From Primula veris (taxonomy: Eukaryota > Streptophyta > Magnoliopsida > Ericales > Primulaceae): a stretch of DNA of 64,000 nucleotides. The notes beneath the pieces are model-generated. The model was given only the letters and a program-made list of their open reading frames with translations, had not been told where the DNA came from and did no database searches. Shown here piece by piece: positions 35,736 to 47,844 of this stretch; the stretch's first letter is position 1; each line of letters starts with the position of its first letter. The DNA is taken from assembly GCA_963682055.1 (NCBI GenBank), contig OY821747.1:23310126-23374125 (forward strand), read 5' to 3'. The position numbers and the translations under genes are program-made.

Positions 35736-38524
35736 TTCTCACACCTGAGCACGAAGGCTTTGGCATCCTTTTGCATGAGGAGCCACCAATATCCGTGGGT
35801 CAAGGCTCGATTAGCCAGCGACCTGCCCCCGGTGTGGCTTCCACACGTTCCTTCGTGTATCTCCTCCATGACCTTTAGGACCATGTCGGGGTGAACGCAG
35901 AGAAAGTAGGGCCCGGAAAACGACCTCTTATAAAGCCTTTCGTTCGGAGCCAGCCAGAACCCGAGGGCCTTCCTCTTTATTTTTTCAGCTTCTTTCCTAT
36001 CGTTGGGCAGGTCGCCGGAGATATGATACGTGATTATGGGGTCCATCCAACTTTGCTCCGGTGGGATGTCGGTCACCACGTTGATCTTTGATTTCACGTC
36101 GATGCTCAGCGAGGGGACATACTCAACGGTGACAGTCCTTTCTCGCTTGTCACCAATCGCCGAGGCCAGGGTCGCGAGGGCGTCGGCATGAGAGTTCTCG
36201 TTCCTGTTGATATTGTGGAACTCTTGATAGTCGAAGGTTTGGAGTATTCCCGAGGCGATAGCCACGTAGAGTGCCATCCTCTCATCCTTCGTTTGAAACT
36301 CCCCACTTATCTGGCCACTGACTAATTGGGAGTCAGTGTTCACGAGTATTTTCTTGACTCCAAGGCTACGTGCCATTCTTAAGCCGGCGATCACTGCTTC
36401 GTACTCCGCCTCATTATTAGTGGCTCGGAATCCAAGCTGGATTGATTTCTCGATCACATCGCCTTGTGGAGACCGGAGTACCACCCCAAGGCCGGACCCT
36501 TTTTTATTAGCGGCCCCGTCTGCATGCATGGTCCACGTTTCAAGGGTACATCCTGTAATGCCGGGACTCAGGGTGGTCGCGTCAACGATTGTGAACTCTG
36601 CCACAAAGTCAGTCAGAGCTTGCCCTTTTACGGATGTCCGAGGTTCGTAACGGATGTCGTACGCGTTCAGGTGGCAGGCCCACTTCGTCATACGTCGAGA
36701 CAGATCTCCACTCTGGAGTATTTCTCGGATGGGCTGATCGATATACACCACGATACTGTGGGCCGAGAAGTAGTGTGCCAGCTTACGTGAGGCCATGACG
36801 AGGGCTAGGACGAGCTTTTCTAAGGGCAGATACCTAGCCTCGGCATCAAGTAGGGTCTTTCTCACATAGTAGATAGGCCTTTGCTCCCTCCCGAGCTCTT
36901 TGATGAGGACGGCGCTGACGGCTATCTCTGACACGGCCAGGTATAGGGCAAGGACATCGCCGGTGTCCGGCTTGGTCAGTAGGGGTGCGCTTCCGAGGTA
37001 ATCCGCTAGCTCCGTGAACGCACTCCGGCATTCATCGTTCCATTCAAACTTCTTCTGAGCCTTCAGGGCCGTAAAGAATGGCTTGCATCGATCCCCAAAC
37101 CGGGCAATGAAACGGTTCAGGGCGGCAGCCATCCCGGCTAGCTTTTGTATGTCCTTTCTTTTTTCTGGCGTCCTCAAATTTTTCAAGGCAGAGATTTGAT
37201 CTGGGTTTGCCTCTATGCCGCGGTGCGTCACCATGAATCCTAGAAACTTGCCGGCCCCAACCCCAAAGGCACATTTGGAAGCATTCAGTTTGAGGTCGTG
37301 TCTTCGGATCGTTTCGAAAACTTCTCTGAGGTTGGAGAGGTGGTCCCCCTCCTGGACGCTCTTTACCACCATGTCGTCAATATAGACCTCCATGGTCCGG
37401 CCTATATTCTTGGAGAATATCTTGGTGACCATCCTCTGATATGTTGCCCCGGCGTTCTTGAGCCCGAAGGGCATCACCTTATAACAGTAATTTCCCCTTG
37501 GGGTAATGAAGGACGTTTTCTCTTGATCAGCCTCCGACATGGGTATTTGATGATAGCCGGAGCAGGCGTCCAGGAAGCTCATTTTGGTGGCTCCGGCAGT
37601 GGAGTCCATTATCTGATCGATTTTGGGCAAGGGGAAAGAATCCTTTGGACAGGCTCGGTTCAGGCTCGTGTAGTCTATGCACACTCGCAGCTTTCCGTTC
37701 TTTTTAGGGACTACCACGGGGTTAGCGAGCCATCGGGGGTAATAGATTTCTCTGATGGCTCCAGCCAACAGAAGCCTTTGTACCTCATCGTTTATGGCAT
37801 CGGCGTGCTCCGGACTGACATGTCGTCCTTTTTGCATTACGGGCTTGGCCTCCGGGTTGACGTTCAATTGGTGGCAGGCGAGGTCGGGGCTGATACCCGG
37901 CATTTCGCTCGGAGACCACGCGAAGGTGTCGAGGTACTGAAGCAGGAGCTCAACGAGACCTGTGATCTCGGGCTCGCTCAGCTTCGCGCCCACCATGAAA
38001 AAGTGGTCCTCGTCGTACCCCGGGATCTGGACCTTCAGCAATCCTCCTTCTACCTTGTCCTCCGCTTCTGGCCCCATCTTTTTGTTTAGTTCCCTCAGCA
38101 GCTTGGGGTCCTCAGTTTCTATGTTCATAGCACTCTGGACCGGAACAGGTTTTTCGCCGGAATACACGGCCATGGCACAGCTTCTCGAGACCTTTTGGTT
38201 TCCCGATATGGTTTCGACTCCAGTCACAGTTGGGTACTTGACCTTTTGGTGCAGAGTGGAGGAGACGCCTTCTATCTCATGAAGCCACGCACGCCCTAGT
38301 ATGACGTTGTAAACGGAGGGGACGTCCACCACTGTGAACTCCACACTCATAACCTTGGTTCCTGTTTTAACAGGCAAGGTTATGTTCCCTCTGGGCTGAA
38401 CAGCCTCAGAGTTGAATCCGTAAAGAGGAGGGGCGTTTGTATCTAGCTGCCCCTCCGCCAGCCCCATCTTTTGGAAGAGGTCTCCAAAGAGTATATTTAC
38501 CGATGCCCCTTGATCGACAAGGAT
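35619..38524 (-). pseudogene. gypsy pol: protease, RT, two RNase H domains, integrase finger
   Basis: In the same frame as gag but separated from it by a TGA. The protease motif LVDQGAS follows that stop within a few codons. Reverse transcriptase shows NGKLRVCIDYTSLN, GYHQIPM, MPFGLKNAGATYQRM and YIDDMVVKS. The gypsy RNase H follows (PIYYVRKTLLDAEARYLPLE), then a second archaeal-type RNase H (MHADGAANKKGSGLG, NNEAEYEAVIAGL, TDSQLV, HADALATLAS), the Tat hallmark. The H2C2 finger (HEGTCGSHTGG, CEKCQKY) precedes the frameshift. An internal ATG at 38467 is unlikely to be a real start because it would leave out the protease. Confidence 0.88.
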
Positions 38525-40390
38525 TCATCCCACCGCGCAATGGCCGACTTGGGCAGTGATAACAAGGGCATCATTATGGGGCAGGTCTACCCCCACCAGG
38601 TCGAAGTCGGTGAAGCTTAGATCCGGCCTGGCATCATGCTTACTTTTCTTTCGAGGGCTCGATCTCTCGGCGAGGCAGACATGCTGCTTCATTGCGGCCT
38701 TACGGGCCTCAGTCCTCTCGACTCCACTAGGGTTGGGCTTCTTCGGTCCGAAGTGGATAACCTGACAGGTCATCACCGGTGGGGGGAGGTCTGGTTGCCT
38801 CTCGTCGGCCCCTTCTCGACCTTGATCGGAGTCCCTTCGTGTCTTGACATATTTGTTCATCAAGCCATCTCGTACCCATCCTTCGAGCCTCGCCTTCAGA
38901 CCATGACACTCGTTGGTATTGTGGCCACGGCCTCTGTGATAGTCACAGAATTTATCATTGGGCCCTCGGGCCGGCTCGTTCCGGAGTGGGAAGGGCCAGG
39001 AGAAGAACGGCTCGTTCTCAATTTCGCCAAGCAGGTCGGTCAACGGGAGGCGAAAGGTGGTAGAGTAGGCAATTCCCGGTACCATAGGGCCATTCCGACG
39101 GGGCTCCTCTCTTTTCCTCTTGGGGGTCGGTTGCGGACTCTCTACCATACGAGGTCTCCCCATCCTTTCCGCTATGGGGTGATCTCTCCGGGTGCTTCTT
39201 GAGACGGTCCTCTCACGGGGTTGTTCGATGCTGGCGACCGAACGAATTGCCCCAGCAGATCTCATGTCCTTCTCAATGTCGACATGCTGCTTTATCAGTG
39301 ATCGGAGTTGAGAAACCGTGCTCGGAGGGGTTGCTATTATTTTTTTGCGGATCCTGCTCCCTACGATCATGTTCTGCCTAAAAGTAGCTATGGCAGTTGA
39401 ATCGGGACAGTCGGCGCACTCCGCGTGCTTCTGCCAGAACCGATTATCATAACTCTCGAGAGTCTCTTTAGGTTGGGCCCTAACTTGGTACAATTGTTCC
39501 GGTTGGGCAACCCTTTCTTTCAAGTTGATAAACCGGTGTGCAAAGTCATAGGATAGGTCATCCCAACAGTGGATGGAGTTGGCAGGCAGAGACTGGAACC
39601 ATTTACTTGCCAACCTCCCCAGGCTGGCGGGGAAGCATTTGCACATAAGCCGATCGAGGTGGGACCAGTGATTCATCTGGTATCGATAGTGCCGGAAGTG
39701 AGCTTCCGGGTCAGAATTCGCATTGAAGACTTGGAGAACGGGGGCAGTAAAATTTCCGGTGGGCGCGTTGTACTCTATCTCGTCTGAGAACGGGGTGCTA
39801 TGGGTGGAGTCTACGATTTTTAACGCTGCTTCGTCGGCGGCTTTATCTCGGCCAGCGCGGCGGCTGCGTCTCCGTCTACGAGGAGGCTTTTCGGTTCGTG
39901 CACGACTCGACTCTGGCTGTGATTCATAACTGTCATTCGGCCAGCGGATTCGTGAGTGCACGCTTCGCTCGTCGCCACGACGAGAGTTCCCTTCATGGGA
40001 GCGCTCCGACTCCTCACCCCTAGTTGGCTCTCTGGGAGTCTCTAGGGGGGGTCGTCGGTGGGGTCCCAGCCGGGACATCACGCTTTTGGTTGGTCTGAGG
40101 ACCGGTTCGACTTGGCTTGCGTCTTGGAGGCCGGGCTCGGGCTCTGGTGCCATCAGCGTGGCTATCAATGCCTTCTGGGCCGCAAGCGCGATGAGCTCCT
40201 TCTCATGGACATCGAGCATCATCTCTGTCAGCTCGGTCCGCGATCGGGGTGTTGCAGCTATTGCCGTTAAGGGAGCGGGATCCCTCGTAGACGCGGTTCT
40301 CGGGGTCTCACCGAAAGAGAGTGTCCTTGGCATCCCAAGAACGGGAGTGTGTCGAGACGACAGGGTGTCGAATCGGTTATTGCCAGACAT
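38525..40390 (-). pseudogene. gypsy gag, ending at an in-frame TGA before protease
   Basis: 621 codons from the ATG at 40390. An N-terminal low-complexity part rich in R, E, S and P is followed by a retrotransposon gag domain (FNANSDPEAHFRHYR, CKCFPASLGRLASKWFQSL, FRQNMIVGSRI) and a zinc-knuckle variant CX2HX4HX4C (CDYHRGRGHNTNEC). It forms the element's particle and binds its RNA. The TGA at 38525-38527 falls where the family reads straight into protease; the same frame stays open on both sides. A CGA-to-TGA change at a CpG is the simplest origin, but stop readthrough cannot be excluded from sequence. Confidence 0.85.
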
Positions 40391-40453
40391 GTTTTCTTCG
40401 AGGACGGAATGTCAGAGCTAACGCCTTCTAAATTTCCCACGGACGGTGCCAAT

Positions 40454-41165
40454 TGGTGAGCCTATTTTTCTTACAAGGCTCGGCTTAATCAATTCGTGTC
40501 GGCTCCAATCTTCTGAGGTGTCCATCGTAGAATATATCTGCTTCGACGAGGGGATGCTCTCCGTTCCTGCACAAGAAACGAACAGGGGCCTGGGGTTGGT
40601 ACCAGGTTTTCCCTCTCCGACGATCAAGTCAGTACTGGGTAAGACTGAAAGTAGGTTGATAACGAAAAGGGAGGGGTCGGACCGGTTACAGCTGTGGCAT
40701 CGGGTGTCAGATGTCGTGTTTAGGGGGTCCGGATGATTTGAGCTTTATCTCTCCTCTCTCTCTTTTTTTTGTCTCCCCTTCTAAGATGTGTTAGTGGGGG
40801 TATTTATAGTGTGATCAGAGGTATACTAACCCTTGGATCACTGTATTATAAAATACTGATCCAACGGCGTTAGGTCATTTATGACTCTGACAAGAGTACT
40901 GTCCTTCCCGGGGCTCACTGGAGATGGCTTGTGATTGGGCCACGTCGATGAAACACATGAAGGGTCCCCCAAGGGAGCAGCAACATTAATTGGGGAAGTG
41001 TACTCGACAAGGTTCTCTAGGCCGGCCTAGACACAGCTCGGCCCCTCAAGATCCGGGGTGATGCGTCACTCATGGTTGACAGGCCCGGATCGCCTGCTGT
41101 GGAGGTGGTATTGGCCCGGATGAGGGGGTGCCGACATCCCCTCGCCACTATGGTTAAAACGGGAC
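40454..41165 (-). repeat. 5' LTR of the gypsy element (712 bp)
   Basis: Runs from TGGTGAGCC, next to the primer-site-like sequence, to the right-hand CTAAC duplication. The first 114 bp match the left LTR remnant. The region around 40790-40850 (TATTTATAG at about 40801-40809) may hold promoter sequence, though I could not place R precisely. Confidence 0.75.
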
Positions 41166-41170
41166 CTAAC

Positions 41171-43556
41171 TCACAAATTCATTTCCAGGCTCAATTCCGT
41201 TAACGCACTTTGGGAGAAAAACTGTATCCACCATAATAAACTTTGCTCAATTTTCAAAGGATTTTTTCTCTACCAAATATAAACGTTGAAACCGTTGTAA
41301 ATGTAGAAAATTTACAGATCATATAATGGTATAGAGTACTCTATGTTGTTATAAATTAGGATTTTATTATAAAAATCTTCACGTGGAAATTATTTTTTAT
41401 TAGCCAGACACATAAAATTATTTTCGCAAAAAGATCAATTTCTTTTTCCTTCAAAACATACTCTAAAAAAAGAAACGAGTAAAAGGGTGATGATATAGAT
41501 AAAGATGTTTTGGCACACACTCTAGTGCAAGTCATTCATGTTTATTGATCTGACTGGATATAGCTCTCCATGAATTTCTGCATAAATGTGTGTCAAAAAA
41601 TATATAGCTATATTATTAACCCTATAAAAATTAAATCGGTACACGTCGTTATTCCCTCTCTCTTCAACTTTTACCCATGGATTCTGGGAGTGGTAAAGTA
41701 ATATTACAAAAAGGCCTCTAAAAAAAGAGGTAGTCCAGACATCAATAAATATATCATGGTGTTAGAGATGTTAAGACATTCACTAGTTGCTTTCATATTT
41801 GTAGGGAATCTAAGTGAAATGACCCACCTCACTATTCTAATTTCTCATTCTAACAAAAAGATTATTATAAAGTGTCTAGTATGTGAGTCACAACCCAAAA
41901 CATTCATGGAAAACATTTCATATTCCAATTACTTTTGCAGCATATTTAATCAATGTTTATATGTTACGATAGTATTATAAGGTGTGGAAAAGTTATAACA
42001 AGAACTGCGTGGAATAACATATGGAATTCTGGTTTTTTTATTATTATTTTCTTAGCATTATAAGCTTTTATTTCATCAAAATTTTGTTTTAACTTGTAAT
42101 AAGGTCGTTACGACCATTAATTATTAATGAAACATTACCCACTAATTTATATTTTAAAAAGTATTACAAGTTATACATAATTATTTAAAACATATGTGAT
42201 ACATATTTGTTTAATTGTTGAACCTGCTGCTTCTCAACATGGCAATATTAGGTGGATGTTGAGAGGGTTTCTTGTTTGGAATAGGTTGGTTCCATGTTAC
42301 TCCACTACTGCCTTATTCGTTTCTAAATAAAACTAGGGGGAGTGGTTTTTATATATATTTCCACATGTGTTTACATGTTCCCATGTGCCACTTCCTTCTA
42401 CATCTTTTTTCTCTCCTTTATGTCAACTAGTTTAATCTTAACAATTGATTAAAAAAAAACTATAATCTTGATTACTATTGGATGGTTGACAATTAATAAG
42501 TCTTAATAATGTGATCATTGTTAGTAGGAATAACTTTTTGTGTTTCATTTGTATTATGGAGAAGATAAGTTTTCTGAGAGGCTAATGATTAATTTATTCT
42601 GAAGCAAATGTTATTGTATCAAATTTCACAGAGGGTCAGTTGATAGAAGGAAGTAGCTCTTTTTGAGCAAAGTAATTGACAAAAGCCTTATGATGATTTT
42701 TATCTGAAGCTGTTTTTTCTCAGTAATTAGTTTATTTCAGTTATTCAGGTCTAATTTTATGGTGAAATGAGCTTGGTTAGAAGAAGCAATTGCTGAAAAA
42801 CTGGAAGAATAAAATCTCATCTGGAGCTATATGAATAAGTTGCTTGCTGATTATAAATTTAAAGTATAACAGTTTCAATGTTCATAGAGGAATTTTTCTC
42901 AAAGTTTACTAAGTATTTAAATATCATTTTGGTTGTATTCTATTCTGAAATACTAAGCTGGTGCTAGACATTTTGTAGCTTATGATTAGAGGTTTTTTAG
43001 TATTGTTGTTTTACTGAAAATACGAGTTACGAGTTCCATGAACGTATTATTGTAGCTATCAACGATCTCACTTTGATCACTTTGATCACTTTGATCATGA
43101 GTGATAAGGGTTTAGCGGGTATAAGGAGAGAAAATAATGATAAGCGCAATGGTGAGTGTGTCGAGCTCAATGTATTTTTCAGTGAACTACCCGTTCTGTT
43201 TTTGTCTTTTAATCATAATTGTAGGCCTTTGAGATTGTATTTTGTGTTTTAAGTTTGGCTGTTTCGTATTTAGATCTAATTCTTATGGGATTTACTAGCA
43301 TGTGAGCAAGCCCCATACCTTTTAAATTATATGAATAAATGGTAGGCCTTTCATAAAAGAAAACGAATAGAAGACTTTTCTCAAAAATGGCAAATTAATA
43401 CACAATAAAGAAAATCTGAGTATAACAACAATTTAGCTAGTAAAGTTTGTACATGATACTATAGGAGTTGTTGATGAAATTTAGAAACATGCAAAAAAAC
43501 TAGGTGAAAACAATCAACCCCCGAGAAGATGAATTTATTAAAATTTTATGAAATTA
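41171..43556. other. intergenic, mostly featureless
   Basis: 2.4 kb of AT-rich DNA. A 9-bp unit (TTTGATCAC) occurs three times in tandem at about 43072-43098. A 74-codon frame at 41756-41980 shows no domain. No gene, tRNA or inverted-repeat element is supported. Confidence 0.45.
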
Positions 43557-44649
43557 ACAGGCCATACTCCGTAGTCTATATTCTAATTAAATTAAGATAA
43601 ATTAACAAAACATACTACTTTTGAAACTAAATTAATAAAAACATACCTAAAAAATTTTAATTAACAAAAACATACCCAAAAGTTCATACCATAAATTGTA
43701 TATTTTATACCCTTATTCAAAAAGTTTATACCCTTATTTTAAAATTTCATACCCTAATTTTTATATTTTCATACCATTATTCCAAAAGTTCATACACTTA
43801 TTTAAAAAGTTCATACTCTGATTTGTATATTTTCATACGGTTATTCCAAAAGCTCATACACTTATTTCAAAAGTTCATACCCTAAGTCGTAAAATTCACC
43901 ATTATTTTCAAATTTCATACCCCAATTTACAGAATTCATATCCTTATTTACATAATTCATATCCACAATTTTCAACTTCATACTTTTAATTCACGGAATT
44001 CATACACTTATTTTTCAATCTTATACACTAGTTAACAAATTCAAGATTTTCTCGTCCTCCGATCTCGAACTACCACATCGTCGTTGTGGGTCTCTTGTTT
44101 GACGACCGCATCTCCGTCGGCATCAAATTTGAGTTTTCGATCTCGCTCTACACCCTCATCGGGTACTCCGATGGATGTCTCCATTTCAATCTCCACCAAA
44201 TAAAGAGATCGGAGAGAGGGAGGGAGGAGAGAAAGATCGGAAAGAGAGAGAGAGGAGCAGAGAGCATCGGAAAGAGGCAGAGAGGAAGAGAGAGAAATAA
44301 GAAAGATGAGAGATCGGAGAGAGGAAGAAGAAGGAGAAGAGAAAGATTGGAGACAGGGAGAAAACGGATGAGAGGGAGATCGGAAAGAGAGAAGAAAAAG
44401 CAGAGATCGGAGAGAGCGAGAAAGAGTAGGAGAGAGAGATCGGAGATAGATAGAGAAGGAGAAGGAAAGATAAATTGGAGAGAGAGTGAGAAGAGAAGAG
44501 ATAGAGGAAAGAGATCAGCCATGATGAATGAGATTTTGTGTTTTTTATTAATTATCAATGGAAGTTATGTTTTTGATAATTTAATTTTTGAGTGTATGTT
44601 TTTGTTAATATAATAGGTGTATGGTATGTTTAGTTTAGTTGCCCCTTGT
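43557..44649. mobile_element. non-autonomous long-TIR element with a degenerate tandem array
   Basis: The left end (ACAGGCCATACT, then AAATTAACAAAACATAC and ATTAATAAAAACATACC) is matched in inverse by the right end (GTATGTTTTTGTTAATA, then AGTTGCCCCTTGT), giving imperfect arms of 100 bp or more. AATTA lies at 43552-43556 and 44650-44654 and may be the target duplication. Inside are about 14 units of a ~22-bp repeat (core AAAAGTTCATACCCTTATT, 43680-44030), a short moderately GC-rich stretch, then a 300-bp GA-rich tract (44205-44515). The long arms suggest a Mutator-like element, but this is unproven. A 175-codon R/E-rich frame across the GA tract is low-complexity. Confidence 0.65.
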
Positions 44650-44654
44650 AATTA

Positions 44655-45042
44655 AACATACTCGAAGAAGCCGAATGTCAATAGGATTGAGCAACAAATA
44701 TATGCCTTTTAATTAAATGAAACTCCAATTCCTCTATCTGCATATAGCTTCTATGATGATAACTTTGCAAAACAAAAAACAAAATTATTCATGATATGAA
44801 CATTTATACTTTGCGAAGTTGCAATGGTTGCTTACTTTTCTGAGTTTTCTCCAATAAAAAAGCATGTTTAATTTACTTGTTGAGTTATCCGATCTCAACA
44901 AATAATTGGGGAAAACTTCAACAATCAAAAAACTTATAATTTCATACATACAAAGCATATATTAGACAAAGATTATGGATTGACAAAAAAAACAAGAGTG
45001 TCACAAATAAACGAAAAACTAAAATCAACATCTTAAATTGTA
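44655..45042. other. intergenic, nothing recognised
   Basis: About 390 bp of AT-rich DNA between two elements with no supported feature. Confidence 0.4.
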
Positions 45043-45277
45043 CTCTCGGCGTTCCAAATTATAAGGTCTATACGAAACTACGCGCAACTTTAACCGGCAA
45101 ATAACTCGTATCTAAATTGTTAAAATAAATTTTTAAAAAATTATATCACATAATTTAACATTTGAACTATGTAAACATATTTTGAAATTTTTTATTTCGT
45201 CAATCTAGATACGAGTTCTTATCCGGTAAAATTTGCACGTGGTTTCGTATAGTCTTCGTAATTTGGGACGTGTGAAG
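45043..45277. mobile_element. Stowaway-type MITE, 235 bp, with TA duplication
   Basis: Starts CTCTCGGCGTTCCAAATTA and ends inverted (AATTTGGGACGTGTGAAG), flanked by TA at 45041-45042 and 45278-45279. Arms of about 85 bp pair with few mismatches (CTATACGAAAC, ACTCGTATCTA). Same length and family as 32290-32524. Confidence 0.9.
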
Positions 45278-45315
45278 TATAGTATTTGAGATGGGAATAT
45301 ACTTATCGCCACAAC

Positions 45316-45976
45316 TAGGGATGACAATTTCACATGTTTCAACCTAACCCGACCCGCGGCGGGTCGGGTAAAAATGCAATTCTATTCGGGTCGGATTTAA
45401 ATGGGTAAAAGTGCAACTTAACACTCTCACACTTCTATCTCTAATATATACATTAAACTATATCTCATATAATAATAAAAAAACATACATTTAAATGGGT
45501 AAAAGTGCAACTTAAAAAGTGTAACTTAACACCATCTCTCTTCTCTATCTCTATTATATACATTAAACTATCTCTTATATAATAATAAAAAAACATACAT
45601 TTAAATGGGTAAAAGTGCAACTTAAAAAGTATAACTTAACACCATCTCTCTTCTCTGTCTCTCATATAAATTAAACTCTCTCTTTTATAGTTTAAATGGT
45701 AAAATTAAAACTTAAAAAGTGTAATTTAAGACTCTCTCTCTCTTCTCTTTCATATACATTAAACTCTCTCTTTTATAGTATTTTTATATTATATTTATAA
45801 ATCAAATAATTTTTTACTCTAACTAACAAATTTTCTTTGAAATAATTGACATTTATAAGATTTATTTTTTAAAAGTAAAAAAAAAAAAATTTAAAAACGG
45901 GTCAAATGGGTAAAAGTGTTACTTTGTTTTTGGATCGGGTCGAGTCGGGTTGAAACCCGTAAAATTGTCATCCCTA
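45316..45976. mobile_element. non-autonomous hAT-like element, 661 bp
   Basis: The ends are TAGGGATGACAATTT and the inverse AAATTGTCATCCCTA, followed inward by GTTTCAACC...CGACCCG on both arms. Flanks GCCACAAC (45308-45315) and ACCACATC (45977-45984) agree at 6 of 8 positions, fitting an old hAT duplication. The interior holds three to four copies of a ~95- to 108-bp tandem unit starting TAAATGGGTAAAAGTGCAAC. No transposase. Confidence 0.82.
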
Positions 45977-45984
45977 ACCACATC

Positions 45985-47545
45985 CGAGATCATTTCATTT
46001 GTGTTGTTTTGATGCAAGTTCTAAAGTTTTCTCCCTGCTTTGTCATCGGTAGTACTTTTTGATGTATTATTGTTGGGCTACTTAAGGTTCAACTAATTCC
46101 ATTAACGCCTAATCTGACCCTCCTACTATCGGTCTACTCCTCTATTTGGTTAACAATGACATATATTCATGTTAGGCCCAAACAATTAAGGCCATATATA
46201 AATCTAATTCAACAATCGACAACAATAATAGGGGAAGACATATGTGGACTATTTCATAGTTATATATATTCATTATTTTAACACTCATGATCATACTTGA
46301 CACATCATTAATTATATTTTGAAGTGTTTAAAAGATAAGTAAACAAATTCATTTAAATACCAATTAGCTTATTGTAAAGTTTGATGACATGATATGTCGG
46401 TGTGGATTGAATGTAAGAGCTGCATAACTTGGTATTACTAGGTAGCTCGAACAAATACACCCGCTCTCACTTTCATGAATCTACAAACTTAATCTTCAGA
46501 TCCATGATCCCACTCCTTGTGCTCCTGTATTATTTCGCTACGACATGCTAATTGTCGTAACTACATTATCTGTGAATTATGATTAGTTGTTGAGGGTATT
46601 GCGAGTGTTGAGATGATTATAGATGAGAACAGCTATTCATGCTACGTGTGATGCTTCTAGCCTAGGAAAAGATCATTCAAGGCTCAGGATTTGATTCAGC
46701 TACAAGCATTAATCTTGAGCTTTAAGGATCAAGAGGTCTTAATTAATTAGCAGCTTGATTTAGTAATACAATAACTATTTTTATCGCCTATTTGAGGGCC
46801 TAGAGCACCAATAACTAATAACATGAAGCTAGTTTTCAGATAAGATTCGTAAAGCATATTCAAAGCAAGCTCAAAAAGCTAGTTTCTTTGAAGATTATTG
46901 CTTATTATATGATTGCCTCATTAGTAAATGAAAAGTCCAGAGTATTCAAAATTATCTTTGATCGGGCAATATCCGAGTCACTTTTGATAAATAAAAAAAA
47001 TGATAACACTTGCTTGATTCAAATTAATGTCGTACTTTTTTTGACACAAACAGTGTTGAATCCAGTTTTAAAAATTGGATTGAATATAAATCCTTAAAAC
47101 ATAGTGGACACCGTTGCAAAAGAAAACTCATCTTGATTGAACATCCGATTTGCTAGCTATATATAGGGCATTTTTAAAAACAAACTTAAATGTCACATTA
47201 TTGGACTTAATTAGTGCCTCATATTAATTTTTGGTGGGTTAATTTTATAATTAATCAATAAATAAGAAGAAGAAAAAAATCAGAAACTGCATTTCAGTCA
47301 TCTTCTTCCTCTCAAAACACTTGGTCGTGGATAAAATTGAACATCATTAATATTCATTTGTTTAAAATTTCGTCAAGATAACGACTTCAATAGTTTTTCT
47401 CACTGGTCCAGTAATTGAATTTCGACTCATGTCTTAACTTTTTCGTCGACATTAATAATTATGGAACCCCAGTCAAGTAAATATTCATTAAATAATACTT
47501 TAACTATGCAAAAGAACACGTGCATTGCGTGGCAAATAACGAAAC
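45985..47545. other. intergenic, nothing recognised
   Basis: 1.5 kb of AT-rich sequence. A 69-codon frame at 46888-47097 has no recognisable domain. No RNA gene or element is supported. Confidence 0.4.
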
Positions 47546-47549
47546 AACA

Positions 47550-47826
47550 TTTTTTGAGACTGCTAAATTTTACCACTTTTTTCTAAAAATACCCTTACAC
47601 TTTTTTATTAATTACCACAATACATATTCTCATAAAAAATAGAGAAAAAGTAATAACTAATAACACTTTTTATCCCTATTTAATCTCTCAAAATTCTTTT
47701 GAGTTTTCTTATCTTATACTTTTTTTTTTTATTCTTCAATATTTGTATCATAACTACACTTATTTTCTAAATTTTATCGCATTACGCGTCTCACACGCAA
47801 AGCGTGGGGCGCGATTACTAGTATAT
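47550..47826 (-). repeat. dispersed repeat copy 2
   Basis: Inverted relative to copy 1. It opens TTTTTTGAGACTGC, contains TCTAAAAATACCC and ends with CGCATTACGCGTC and a second GC-rich stretch (CGCAAAGCGTGGGGCGCG) before a TA tract. It is the most diverged copy in its middle. Confidence 0.55.
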
Positions 47827-47844
47827 ATATATATATAGGGAATG

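Larger units (their letters stand above)
33987..41165 (-). mobile_element. Ty3-gypsy LTR retrotransposon, Tat lineage, decayed
   Basis: A minus-strand element flanked by CTAAC at 33982-33986 and 41166-41170. The right (5') LTR is 40454-41165; the left (3') LTR survives only as 33987-34100. Coding order gag, protease, RT, RNase H, second RNase H, integrase marks Ty3-gypsy, and the extra RNase H marks the Tat lineage. Next to the 5' LTR the minus strand reads TTGGCACCGTCCGTGGG, a primer-site-like sequence. The two LTR stretches differ at 5 of 114 sites, all transitions, mostly at CpG. The outer end of the right LTR reads GGGAC in plus sense rather than ending CA, so that boundary rests on the target duplication. 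Confidence 0.88.

Noticed and set aside
35657..40421. Many plus-strand frames of 60-263 codons opposite the gypsy gag-pol
   Set aside because: They mirror GC-richer coding DNA on the other strand and show no domains. Only the acidic tail near 34101-34170, outside pol, was kept.
41166..41170. A canonical CA end for the gypsy right LTR
   Set aside because: No CA sits at the edge set by the CTAAC duplication. I kept the duplication-based edge and flagged the mismatch rather than move it to a nearby CA that would lose the duplication.
43071..43098. TTTGATCAC x3 as a CRISPR-like or regulatory array
   Set aside because: Three 9-bp units are within what slippage produces, and there are no spacers.
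44086..44613. 175-codon frame rich in R, E, G and K
   Set aside because: It is a reading of the GA-rich simple-sequence tract inside the 43557-44649 element, and the opposite strand is equally open (L/S/F-rich). No domain.
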